From the NCBI GenBank assembly GCA_037974665.1, contig CM075767.1:3102501-3166500 (forward strand): 64,000 nucleotides of DNA, written 5' to 3'. Positions 23,892-34,289 of the stretch are shown here, in pieces; positions within the stretch are counted from its first letter, which is position 1, and each line of letters opens with the position of its first letter. The stretch comes from Ehretia macrophylla (taxonomy: Eukaryota; Streptophyta; Magnoliopsida; Boraginales; Ehretiaceae). The notes below the pieces were generated by a model. The model saw only the letters and a list, made by a program, of their open reading frames with translations. It was not told the origin of the DNA and did no database searches. Made by a program: the position numbers and the translations under genes.

Positions 23892-24080
23892 ATCACAGAG
23901 ACGGACCCCAAGGATTCAATTAATGAATTCAGATGGATTGTTTCAAGTCCACCTTATCTAATAGATTGAAACATAAATTCATTTCCAGAAGCAGAATTGA
24001 TAATATTTCGATTCCGCATTTCTTTCTATAAATTGTTGCTAACCATTTGTAGGAATCATTCACTCCTGATATTAGTAACG

Positions 24081-24742
24081 ATGGCACCCAAGAAAGATAA
24101 AGGCAAGGCAAAAGCATTCGATCTCAGTTCTTATGCCCAGAAAGGCAGCACACCAGTAACCACTCCAACTTAGTCATCAACCCCAGTCAAGGTTGAAGAC
24201 AAACAGATAACATATACACCATATTCTACCGAATCACCCCTAGGTAGAAACCCCACAGTTTTGGGGACTTTGACCCCTCAGAAATAGTTAACAGGTGTTC
24301 ATGCAGGTTTTCCAGGTACATTGTCATCACAAATAACAACTAGTAACAAGTTTCAGCCCCTTGTTGCTAAACCAAAATCAGTAACTCCAGAACCTAAAGA
24401 GTTATCATCTCCATCATATATTTACAAGAACGTCTTTGACCAGATTCTTGTAACAGAACCAGCATACTTCAAACAGAACCCAAACATTACCCCAGATGAG
24501 TTTGCTAGGGCATTTCTTCGTCCCCACTCGAACTACATCCCAGATAACACATTTAAAACCCAGAGTTACCATGAGGCCATTCTCGTAGCAACAGAATCAA
24601 TAGAGTTTGTCCCAGATGACAAAAACAAACAACCAGGCCAGTACAACCATGTCAAGCCTAAACTTCAGACTATGCTCACCCTTGATCAATGGGCACAACC
24701 CCCACATAAAATCAAACAACTGCTAGTTGATGCTGCAATTTA
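24081..24742 (+). pseudogene. ORF2 of florendovirus-like element, N-terminal part, block A (fossil)
   Basis: It begins MAPKKDKGKAKAFDLSSY: a lysine-rich N-terminus, then a Thr/Pro/Ser-rich stretch, then a better conserved segment with YIYKNVFDQILVTEPAYF, DEFARAFLRPHSNYIPD and LTLDQWAQPP. The function is unknown; florendoviruses have an unassigned second frame here. No membrane segment or known catalytic motif is seen. The frame is cut where block A meets block B in inverted orientation. Other copies: 32745-34064 (minus), 50731-59949 (split) and 63851 onward. Confidence 0.75.
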
Positions 24743-26080
24743 AAGATCCTAAGAATCTTTGCAACTGTGTTTTCTCGCACAGAATGTCTGAGATTTTTTT
24801 TGCAAAATCAAGAGTTCTTTGGATAGGGGTGATTTTCCCAAAAGAAATCATGTTTCCAAGAAATATGATTTTTGTCTGAAAAAGTCTAATCTTGGGTACA
24901 GAAACCACAAGACCGTTTTGTTTTATGACTTTGAGGAAAATATGCAAATGTTTCCAATGTTGATGTATGTCATTACTGAAGACTAAAACATTGTCAATAT
25001 AAACAATTGTGAAGTCTATAAGCTGATTAAAAATCTGGTTCATAATGTTCTGGAATTCTGAAGGTGCATTCTTGAGCCCAAAAGGTATGACATTCCATTC
25101 ATATTGTCCAAACGGAACGGTGAATGTTGTTTTGTACCTTTCTGGTTCTAAGACTTGGATTTGCCAAAATCCTAATTTCATGTCAAATTTAATGAAGACA
25201 TGAGCCTGATATAATCTCTTAAGGAGATCATTCTTGTTTGGTAATGGATATCTGATCTATTGTAAGACCTTGTTCAAGGGCTTATAATTTATGACTAAAC
25301 GAGGGACTTCTCGTTCTTGTTCTGCATGTTTGTTAACAGAAAAGGCTGCACACGACTATGGGCTTTTACTAGGTTAGATTAGCTTTTTATCTAATAAACT
25401 CTTGATCTCTTTCTTACAAAGAGAAAGATATTCCTGGTTCATCTGAATGGGCCTAGCCCTGGTAGGAATATTATGTTCTGAAAAGTCCTTCTCATATAGG
25501 AGAGGGACAGAATGTTTCTTACGAGCCCAAAAGGCCGTAGGAAGATCTGAACAAACTTCTTTTTCAAGTTTGGTCCGGAAATCATTGATGATTTTTTGCT
25601 GTTTAGCAATTTGTTCATTAATTCTGAGGCTTTTAATATCTTCTTTAAGAAAACTAATCTGGTTTTCTTTTTGTTGGATTGAGTTAATATCTCTTCGTTG
25701 TGAAGGATAATAGAACTCAAATATGATTGGTTTTCCCAACACATTGGTGGAAATACCTTGTTCTGCAACAGTCATAGGAAATAACTGTTGAAGAAATGGA
25801 TTCCCGAGAATAACTTGGGAATTCAACTATTTTATTAGCACAAAGCTGGTAGGGAAACAAATACCCTGATTGTATGCATTAGGTAATTTGTACCTAATTT
25901 GGAGTCTGGTAGAGTCAGTTGTAGAAAGCTTCTCTCTGGTTTTCTCAAAATATCTGGAAGGAATTAGACCCTCTTGAATGCAGTTCATATCTGCACCTGA
26001 GTCTAAAAGGGCATTTTTTTCAAATTTGAAATCATTAACCTTGATGGTTAAATTTGAAATCATTAACCTTAATGGTTAAC
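24743..26080 (-). pseudogene. Protease and partial reverse transcriptase, block B (fossil)
   Basis: Protease landmark LLDSGADMNCIQEGLIPSRY near 25965-26025. Reverse-transcriptase landmarks FGQYEWNVIPFGLKNAPS near 25070-25125 and a catalytic-loop region near 24985-25010. The block ends at the LQRFLGSLN segment, where it joins block A tail-to-tail, so RNase H is missing from this copy. Confidence 0.82.
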
Positions 26081-26339
26081 TGGACATACCATTTCTGGTA
26101 CGTAATTCTGTTGAGAAGATTGAGATAATTCTCTGTTGGTTTGGATGTGCTAGCTTCTTCTGTCAGCTTGTTAATAGCAATCTGAGTCTGTTTATCAAGT
26201 TCTTCTTGAGAAAGATGTTCTTGACGTTCTAAGGATTCTATCTGTAAGAGTTGGACATCTTGCTGGAGATGTTCATGATCAAGTCTGAGATCACAAATCC
26301 CTTGTCTATACTTTTGTCTGAGTTGCTGGACTTCTATTT

Positions 26340-27760
26340 TTTACAGTTTAATCTCATGCTGGAGATCAGAGATTCCAATTGGCTGGGATTTCCTTTTCTG
26401 GAAATGACTGAGAACATCAGAATAATTTGTGTTCTTGATGTTATTCGGGGGCGATATGGATGGATGTTTTTCTTCCTCTTTCTGATCTATAATATCCTTG
26501 AGTCTGAGAAGATAAGCCTGCTTTTCTTCTAGATCATTGATCTTATAGATCATATCGATCATAAGACTTTGAGAGTCTGTAAGGACGTTGAGTTCTTTCT
26601 GACAGAAACATGCTCCTTTGTTGGGACAAGCACATTCTTGAATGGAGTTGGAAGAACTACTGGAATAGTAGTTATCTGTTCCAATCTGATTAATGTTTTC
26701 TTCATCAGAATAATCTTAAGAAGAGCTGGATGATGATTCAAGATCATCTATGGACTGGAGTATTCTGCTCTTTGTAGCTTTATCTAATTCTAATGATTGA
26801 ATTAGTGATCTAATTTTGTAATCTTTTGCAAAGTGTCCTAGTTTACCACATTTGGAACAACCTGTGGCTTTCTGTTCTTTACTATGTTTATGGTAATTTG
26901 GTTTCCAGTTCTTTCGTGGAAACTTCTGGTAATGTTTCTTTTTAGTGTATGGTTTGTTGTCATACTTCTGGTTATACTTCTGTCCAATGGACTTGAAGTG
27001 ATTCTTATATTTTATGGAGGAAATTCTGGATTTGTGTCTTATGAGTATGGGGTGGTCGAATACTCTCCATACCATATTGTTCACACCAATTTCTTAGTTC
27101 TTTTCTGTTAGGCTGTTTCTTAAGCTGTGCTTTGAAACGAAGATCAGTGCAAATCTTCAAAGCAATCTTGTTTATATGGGATATGATATCTCCATATGTC
27201 ATTAGATCATAGTCTAATCCTGCGAAATCAAGTGAAAGTGCTTCTTTCACTTGCTGAGCAAATAACTTTGGAAGTCCAGATAGAAATCTTTATTTCTAAT
27301 AACTGGCTTTATTGTCAGATCTTTGGTATAGTTTACTGAGAAAGACATCCTTATACCATCGAAAGTCTTGGAGTGTACGACATCTGAGGTTCTGAAGGAT
27401 TTCAGATGTTCGTTCCTGATAAACTGTGGGATCACCTATGAAATGGTAGGTGATATCAAAGACAAAGGCTGATAGAGCACAAGACTCTGTCTGACCTTGT
27501 TGATTAAGAATGGGTTCACCATTCTCATTGGTTTTCACCATGTTAAGAATGCCTTCTTTGGTAACATCATTGAGATAGTCATCCTACCATCCTTTGAGCT
27601 GGCCATTGAAACCAAGAATGATATTTTTGGTTGCTGCTTTCTCTGTAACAGCTTGTTTATATATGTTATCGATGATGATCATTTGTTTGGTAACATTGAG
27701 AATCTGGTATTCTGTCATTCCATCTATGTTCCATTCATATATTTGAGTTCCTGAATAGGA
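26340..27760 (-). pseudogene. Coat-protein region, block B (fossil)
   Basis: It has the same MVKTNENGEPILNQQGQTES core (near 27480-27540) and zinc-knuckle region (near 26815-26865, CSKCGKLGHFAKD) as block A. A coiled-coil-like, Leu/Gln/Lys-rich stretch follows toward the protease. There is no TRIM insertion in this copy, so the TRIM landed after the copies separated or in block A alone. Confidence 0.78.
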
Positions 27761-28999
27761 CCTCTGGGAATGGGATTCTTCAATTTGAAGATCTGGGGGT
27801 GAAGGTCTAGGATAGAAATTCTTTGTATCAGGAAAAGAAATTTATTAATGTGGATATCATTATTATCCCTCCAGGAATTCTGTGAAGATGAGGACTCACA
27901 ATCAGAATTACTATCTGATTGTTTTAATGTTTGAAGAGTTGGTTGGCTCGATGAAGGTTCTGATTTCTTTGATCTGGAAATCGGTTCCTGGAGAAGTTTG
28001 TTATTCTTCTCTTCTGTGGATTCCAATTTTGGAATGAATTTTGGATATCTTAAAAGGTAAAACCTTGATTGGAGATTCTGGTTTAACCTTTGTACTGGTT
28101 AACTTAAGTGAATCAAATGGTTTTATCAATGAAACAGTGGTCTGTTCAATTGAATTATGTTTTGATTCATTAGGTTTAACTGGAGTTATGGAGACTGATG
28201 TCTGTTTTTCAAGAATATCTTCGATATTCTGAATTTTTTTTTGTAATGTGACAATTGAAAGATTAGTCCAATTATTTTGTTGGGCTATATCTTTAAGTTC
28301 TGGTTGTTCTGAAATGGCAACTGGTTTAAGATTTATAGTTCATTCTTTAGTAGGAATCTGTGTATGTTGAAACAGAGGGTGCTTCGCATCAATAACTGTT
28401 GTGGAATTGGGTAAATTCCATTTTCTCGTTCTTGCCATAAGAACATTAATGTTCATTGGTTTATTTCTGTGTTTAAACCACATGAAAAATGGTACATTTA
28501 ATCTAACAATTTGCAAATATTGGAGCCATTGGCTTTTTAAATCTGCTAATTATTCACTGTTATGATTTTTAAAATACCATACTCTGATCTGTTTGTTCTC
28601 ATCTGAAAGAAATTCATCTTTCAAAAGTTGAACATCTCTTTCAAAGACTTCAGACAACATATTGATGCCAAAGTCTGAGGCTGAAGGGTTGAAGTCAACA
28701 AATGATGTATCTGTTAGTTCAAATTCTGGATAGACTGGACGAGCAGTCGGTTTTTCAATCCTAATTCCTATAGGAACGGATTGAGTATGAGTTCTGCTTG
28801 TTGAAGGAAGGTCAACAAAACCTGGGGTCGGGTCAGAAATACTGATCCTTGAGATATTGGAAACTGATCGGGATAAAGCTGATTCCCTATTTCCTCTGTC
28901 TATTTTAATTGAAATAGTTCTATCATCATACTGGATGATCTGTTATATTATGGAGTTCTGGACGTTCTGGTCCTGAACGACTGGTTTGGTGGCATTTTC

Positions 29000-29719
29000 A
29001 ATGTCTCACATATCTGGAAGTGAAACTTCACTCCACTTAATGGTTCTGGGTATATTAACTATTGATTTGTTTCTGTCCATATTCCAAAGGATAGTTTCAC
29101 CTTTTGGATGTCTTCTGGCTACAGATCTGGGATTTAATCCCGTAGTCATCAACTTATAATTAAGACGATAAATAACTTCATATGCGTGTGTAACACAATC
29201 AACATAATAATTATGCGTCTTAATATCTAACTGAAGTGCTTTCATGACATGCGGACATGTAAGCGATATTGTATGATCTGGAAAACAATTAAAGAAAACC
29301 GGACTATTACATAGACTAGTCTCAACTAATCCTAGTAATAAATCATTATATCTTAGTAATCTACAATCTCTAAGAGTTAGATATACACTGGTATCTAGTC
29401 CTTCTCTGATTAAAGGCTTAAGTGCGACTTGCACATGGCCAATATGAAGAAACCTATAGCCTTTTCTCTTAGCTTTATCTAATGATTTCTGGGAAAAAAG
29501 TCTGATGCTCTGTTGATCACTGGTTAATGGCACTACTTGTTCCTTACATCTAATTATAAGTAGAGATTTTAGGTCGATGAGACCTTTCTGATAAATCTCA
29601 TTTATGTTCATCTTATGAGGTTTCCAATTACTTAACTCTCCTACTGTCCATGTCTGTTCTATTTTAGCTATGGTATTATTATCTGATCTTACTGAAGCAT
29701 TACTGCTACTAGAAGCCAT
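29000..29719 (-). pseudogene. Movement-protein region, block B (fossil, best preserved copy)
   Basis: It starts MASSSSNASVRSD and reads through the 30K-type region (LTLRDCRLLRYNDLLLG, FFNCFPDHTISLTCPHVMK). It lies about 190 bases downstream of its primer site. It is only part of a larger, broken polyprotein. The downstream linker (27760-29000) resembles that of block A. Confidence 0.72.
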
Positions 29720-29908
29720 TACAACTATGTTGACTAGTCTTAACCTTACAATCTGCGAACCGACTTACTATCTTCAAATCTACTTCAAGGGACCCCTAGA
29801 GTCTACTGCCCTTCCGCGGGTCTTACTCACTCCCTACCCTATCTTTGTAGATAAAAGTAAGTTGTCGATATAGGTATGTTGCTGAAGACTAACCTAATAG
29901 TTGTTCTG

Positions 29909-29920
29909 GCTCTGATACCA
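29909..29920 (-). promoter_or_regulatory. Primer-binding site (tRNA-Met), pararetrovirus block B
   Basis: The minus strand reads TGGTATCAGAGC, preceded by CCCTGGGTTGTTTC as in block A. Confidence 0.9.
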
Positions 29921-30133
29921 GAAACAACCCAGGGAAGATAAGATAATGATAAACATAACAGAAAGTGGAATTAGCATGGAAAATAAAAGATTAATTAAAG
30001 GAATACATCAAAGATGAAGATAAAAGGAGACAAGGTCTCTTACTTTCTTATTAGATGTACTGGAAGAAGTCTAGTGTTACACTGTTGGTTTGTACAGGAG
30101 TACAAATGGAAAAGAGTGAACTGAATTAAAATG

Positions 30134-30215
30134 AAAAAAAGAGAGAAAGAGAATTCCTCCCCTATCTGAGGCAGAAAAAAGAGAGAAAGAGAATTCCTCC
30201 CCTATTTGAGGCAGA
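30134..30215 (-). repeat. 40-bp tandem repeat, two units (leader, block B)
   Basis: GAATTCCTCCCCTAT recurs at 30151 and 30191, exactly 40 bases apart. It is the same unit as in the other viral leaders. Confidence 0.85.
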
Positions 30216-30517
30216 CTCTGCCTTAAAATAGGATACTAAATCTGTAAATACTGATATAGTCATATTTTTTAGACTTATCTCTTCCATTTTTAGAATTAAT
30301 TGTGCACATTTATTGAAAACGTTGATCACTTTAATTGTGTCTTTGTGCCTGTAGGCATTTACTCGTGAAAGACCAATTAGAAGCGCTTTTGGAAAAAAAT
30401 CAAGTATTGCAAATGAGTCATTATTGAAAAAAAGATGTTTGAAATTTATTCAAGAATATTTGTTGAAACAAAGGAAAAAAGAAAAGAATAAAAAAAAAGA
30501 GGGTCAATGCCCGTTGA

Positions 30518-30541
30518 CCAAGGCATTAGTTAATGCCTTGG
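30518..30541. repeat. Perfect palindrome in the solo LTR promoter region
   Basis: CCAAGGCATTA and TAATGCCTTGG surround GT: 11-bp arms with a two-base centre, extendable with one mismatch to 15 pairs. It lies about 110 bases upstream of the TATA box, so it could be a protein-binding site. It could also fold as a hairpin if transcribed. Confidence 0.7.
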
Positions 30542-30652
30542 CCAACAGGCTTGCACATGGTCAGCAAAGTCCAAAGTTGGACTTTGTCACTTATAAAGGA
30601 AAAGTGGCCACGTAGATCAAAAGCCCACAAAGCTAGGGCGGTCTATTTTGCT

Positions 30653-30660
30653 TATAAAAG
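30653..30660 (+). promoter_or_regulatory. TATA box of the Tat/Athila-like solo LTR
   Basis: TATAAAAG in the context TTTGCTTATAAAAGGAAC, about 400 bases into the LTR. This is a plausible position for the U3 promoter. Confidence 0.55.
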
Positions 30661-32190
30661 GAACAGATACTACGCAGAAGAAAGGGGGAGAAAAAGAGAA
30701 GCAGTGCAAAGAAAAGAAAAAGGAACAAAGAAGGAGAGTTGCGCTACAATAGAGAAAAAAAGAGAAAAGGGCAGAAAACGTGAAGAGAGCTTTTGCAGCG
30801 CGAGAAAAAATAGAAAAAAGATAGAAGCTTCAGCAGTAGAAGAAAAAAAGTTTGACGACAGAGAAGGAATAAATTGCAGCTAGCCTTATTTTTCTTCACT
30901 GTTTAGGTTTCGAGTTAAAGATTCGCTTTGCAATTGAGATTTAATCTGTGTTTTAAATTATTATTTTCAATAGATTCGAATTAATTTATGGAGAAGTTTA
31001 ATTTACTTTCTTTTTATAATTTTGATTCAGTTTTGTTGAACTTGAATAATTAATTCATTGTTTAGGGTAGGATTACTACGCAATAATTTAATTTTATGGT
31101 CTTGAACTTGGTTGGATTAGTTGGATGCTAGTTTTATATATTTGATTTACATGCTTTATTATTTATCCTATTAATTTATTATGCTTGTAGCTAGTAATTA
31201 ATAGGAATTCATATGGTAGATCAAATATATAAATTGGGCTTTGTCGTAAAAACTATAGGTTGTACCATAGTTGTTCACACTTAATTAATTAACTTGTGAG
31301 CCTAGGATTTTAGGATAAATCTATACTCCGGTTAGATAAAGGACTTGGAGATAGCGTCGCACCTCTGAACTAGGTCTAACCCGTTAATTAGTTAACTTTA
31401 GGTGATTATTTAATTAATTGGGCTTGTAGTCTAATTTTGCATCAAAATAGGAAATCCTAAGTTCGAGCCTAGAATTCAACTTTGCATAGGAATCCAATCC
31501 GTAAGCCTTTCCCAATTGTGATCAAACCTCACTTTTAGCTCTCATATTTAATTTTAGTTTTTGCATCTAATTTTACTTTTATTTTATTTTTTCATTCAAA
31601 TCACCAAATTTACAATTTAATTTAGTTTAATCACTTAGGCACTTTACTCACACTTTTCTACAAACTTTCAAATTGCCTCCCTGAGAATTTGACCTTGCAC
31701 CTAGCACACTACACTACAATTACTCGTGCACTTGCGAGTTAAAACTTTGCTTAGAATTGACCTTAATTTTACCCTAAGCTAAGCACCTATCAAATACAAT
31801 AGTGAAAATGTAAAAATGAAAAGTCAAAAGTAACTTTTTAGTAAAAAGTGATTTTTACTATTCATGAAAAGTGTCTGGATGGTGTCGGCTTTTTACTGTG
31901 GCCGATTCTTGTTTTGTCTTGGCGTGATGATCTTGTCTAGGTTTAATTGTGGCCGAAAGATCTTTTGTCGTGATATAATGGTAATGTTTCTGACTGGATT
32001 ACTTTCTCTGTGACCGAAAGTAATTTCGTCGTCCTGTGATGATGATGTCTGACGATAGAATCTTGACTGGATTCATTTTTTTCTTCATCTCTGAGTCTGA
32101 AATTGGTTCTATGCTGAAGACGTTGGAAAACTTCTTCATGTCTGGATCATACTGACTCATGGTAGAATCCATACAAGTATATTGACTGAT

Positions 32191-32744
32191 GTATATTTCC
32201 CACTAAAATAAAGAAAATATATAAACTAGTCTATTTTCCCTATAATTTAATCTGCATCGTCCTTAGTCGTCCTATCTTCGAAGCCTTCCTATTTTCAGAG
32301 TCTTACTATCCCTCATCTAATCGCCACATGGGTAACAACGGAGTCTTACGCCTTCTGCTCCTCAATCTCGTGACCTTACAAGATTGTTGGGGTAAGTTGA
32401 CTAAAGGTAAGTTGGCTAAAGGTAAGTTGACTAAGCAAAATACAAAATAAAATACAGGCTAGAAGATAAACAAGTTTCTAAATCTTCTTTCGCTTTTTAG
32501 GAAAGCCACACCCATCAACGGACTTGAGAAGTCTTTACCAGTTGCTGTTTGACCTGAACTAGCTGAAGTTTTATGGAATTCTTCAGTAACCATATGACTT
32601 TAGAGAGGGGAAGTCTAACCGTTGCATCCTAGTCTTTGTAGGGAACTTAGAAGAACAAAACCCTATCTGTCCAATGTTTTTGGTGAGAATATTAGGAAAC
32701 TCATATGTATTGTGTTTTTGGCAGAGAACACAATTAAACTTCAT
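32191..32744 (-). other. 3' non-coding region after ORF2, unit C
   Basis: Viral sequence between the ORF2 end and the leader. It matches 59950-60660 in block D. It contains a short direct repeat family (TAAGTTGACTAAAGGTAAGTTGGC near 32390-32430). No coding domain is seen. Confidence 0.6.
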
Positions 32745-34064
32745 TTTCTGAATTACAATGGTGTAAAAATGCCATAACAATCATCTTCATTGTCATTGGC
32801 AGAATCTGTAGAGATGGATGTCTGATCTGGGACAAATTCATTGAGTTGCAACATAATGGCCTAAAGTTTTCATAACTGGTGACCGCTGCAAGCTGAGTAT
32901 GGAGGAAATTCTTAAAGGAGAGAAACTCCTGTTGTTCTGGTTGAATTTCCTTCGTCTGTTTTTGATTGGTTTCTAGCCATGCTTGGACCTTTGGAGTTGA
33001 ACAAGAACTGTTGTTCATCTTTATCCACCACATGACACAATGATTTATTCCAAAAACTAGTAGGACTTGCTGGTTTCCGAAAGATGTATGTTTAAATGCA
33101 AATTCTAATATGAAAATCCATGTTCCAAAGAAAATTATGTAGAACACAAAAATGGGGGAAGGTAGGTTAAATGTACTGGTGCCTTCCAATTCTCTGTGAA
33201 GTACTTGTAACCTTCATAAACTGGTTCTGGTAAAATTTCTGTTATAGGACCATATGATGCCCACCATTGGATAAACCAATTTGGGACCTCTAAGGGGAAT
33301 GATTTCTTGAAAAGGAAAAACCATGACATATCATGTTTATCATTCTGGTGATAGAAATATCTGAACCATGCCTGAATGTAATCATAATAGTTATAGTCTC
33401 TGAAAACTGCTGCATCAATTGGCAGTTGTTTGGTTTTCTACGGGGGTTGTGCCCATTGATCAAGGGTGAGCACAGTTTGTAGTTTAGCCTTGACATGGCT
33501 GTACTGGCCTGGCTATTTGTCTTTGTCATCTAGGAAAAACTCTATTGAATCTGTTGCTATGAGAATGGCCTTATAATAACTTTGGGTTTTGAATGTGTTA
33601 TCTGGGATGTAGTTTGAGTGGGGATGAAGAAATACCCTAGCAAACTCATCTGGGGTGATATTTGGGTTCTGTTTGAAGTGTGTTGGTTATGTTACAAGAA
33701 TCTGGTCAAAGACGTTCTTGTAAATATATGATGGAGATGGTAACTGTTTAGGTTCTGGACTTACTGATTTTGGTTTAGCAACAAGGGGCTGAAACTTGTT
33801 ACTGGTTGTTATCTGTGAAGACGATGTACCTCCAAAACCTGCATGAACACCGGTTAACTGTTTCTGAGGGATCAAAGTCCCCAAAACTGTGAGGTTTCTA
33901 CCTAAGGGTGACTGGGTAGAATATGGTGTATATGTTATCTGTTTGTCTTCAACCTTGACTGGGGTTGATGATTGAGCTGGAGTGGTTACTGGAGTGATGG
34001 CTTTCTGGGCATAAGTACTAAGATCGAATGCTTTTGCCTTGCCTTTATCTTTCTTGGGTGCCAT
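32745..34064 (-). pseudogene. ORF2 of florendovirus-like element, unit C (fossil, uninterrupted by insertions)
   Basis: It begins MAPKKDKGKAKAFDLSTY at 34064. It carries all landmarks: the YIYKNVFDQILVT segment, a tryptophan-rich central part (WFFLFKKSFPLEVPNWFIQW, then YKYFTENWKAPVHLTYLPPF) and an acidic tail near 32750-32850. At roughly 440 codons, this is the only copy not split by another element, although it is broken at several points. Function unknown. Confidence 0.72.
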
Positions 34065-34289
34065 TGTTACTAATGTCAGGAGTGAATGGTTCTTGCAAAT
34101 GGTTAGCAACAATTTATAGAAAGAAATACGAAATTGAAATATTATCAATTCTGCTTCTGGATCTGAAATTATGTTTCAATCTATTAGATACGGTGGACTT
34201 GAAACAATCCATCTAAATTCATTAATTGAATCCTTGGGATCCGTCTCTGTGATCCGCAAAACAACAAAATTAAAAGGTATTCCCGGAGG

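Larger units (their letters stand above)
16997..24742 (+). mobile_element. Endogenous pararetrovirus (florendovirus-like), block A, fossil
   Basis: Plus-strand block containing leader, Met-tRNA primer site, movement protein, coat protein, protease, reverse transcriptase, RNase H and the first part of ORF2. There are no LTRs. The polyprotein order plus a second frame of unknown function fits Caulimoviridae, genus Florendovirus. Petuvirus-like is the alternative. The block is interrupted by a TRIM (20312-20855) and stops inside ORF2 at an inverted junction with block B. It carries well over ten coding breaks and cannot be intact. Sampled by eye, it differs from the copy in block C by about 4% in the coat-protein region. 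Confidence 0.85.
30252..31792 (+). mobile_element. Solo LTR, Ty3/Gypsy, probably Tat/Athila-type
   Basis: A 1,541-bp insertion with TG...CA ends (TGATATAGTC to GCACCTATCA) and a perfect duplication AATAC (30247-30251, 31793-31797). Near its right end it has the CCCTGAGAATTTGACC... ACTCGTGCACTTGCGAG pattern that I associate with the 3' end of Tat/Athila-type LTRs. A TATA box lies at 30653-30660 on the same strand. No gag or pol is attached. It sits in the leader of viral block B and is not matched elsewhere in the window. Confidence 0.82.
29921..32190 (-). promoter_or_regulatory. Viral leader/promoter region, block B (split by solo LTR)
   Basis: Equivalent to 16997-17571 on the opposite strand, with additional upstream sequence. 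Two 40-bp repeat units lie at 30134-30215. The region is cut by a solo LTR at 30252-31792 and resumes at 31798 (T-rich CACTTTTTACT patch, then AAGATCTTTCGGCC and the TCAGAAACATTA motif near 31990-32000). Confidence 0.65.

Noticed and set aside
30424-30883. Lys/Arg-rich open frames inside the solo LTR
   Set aside because: They arise from purine-rich LTR sequence downstream of the TATA box, with low complexity and no domain.
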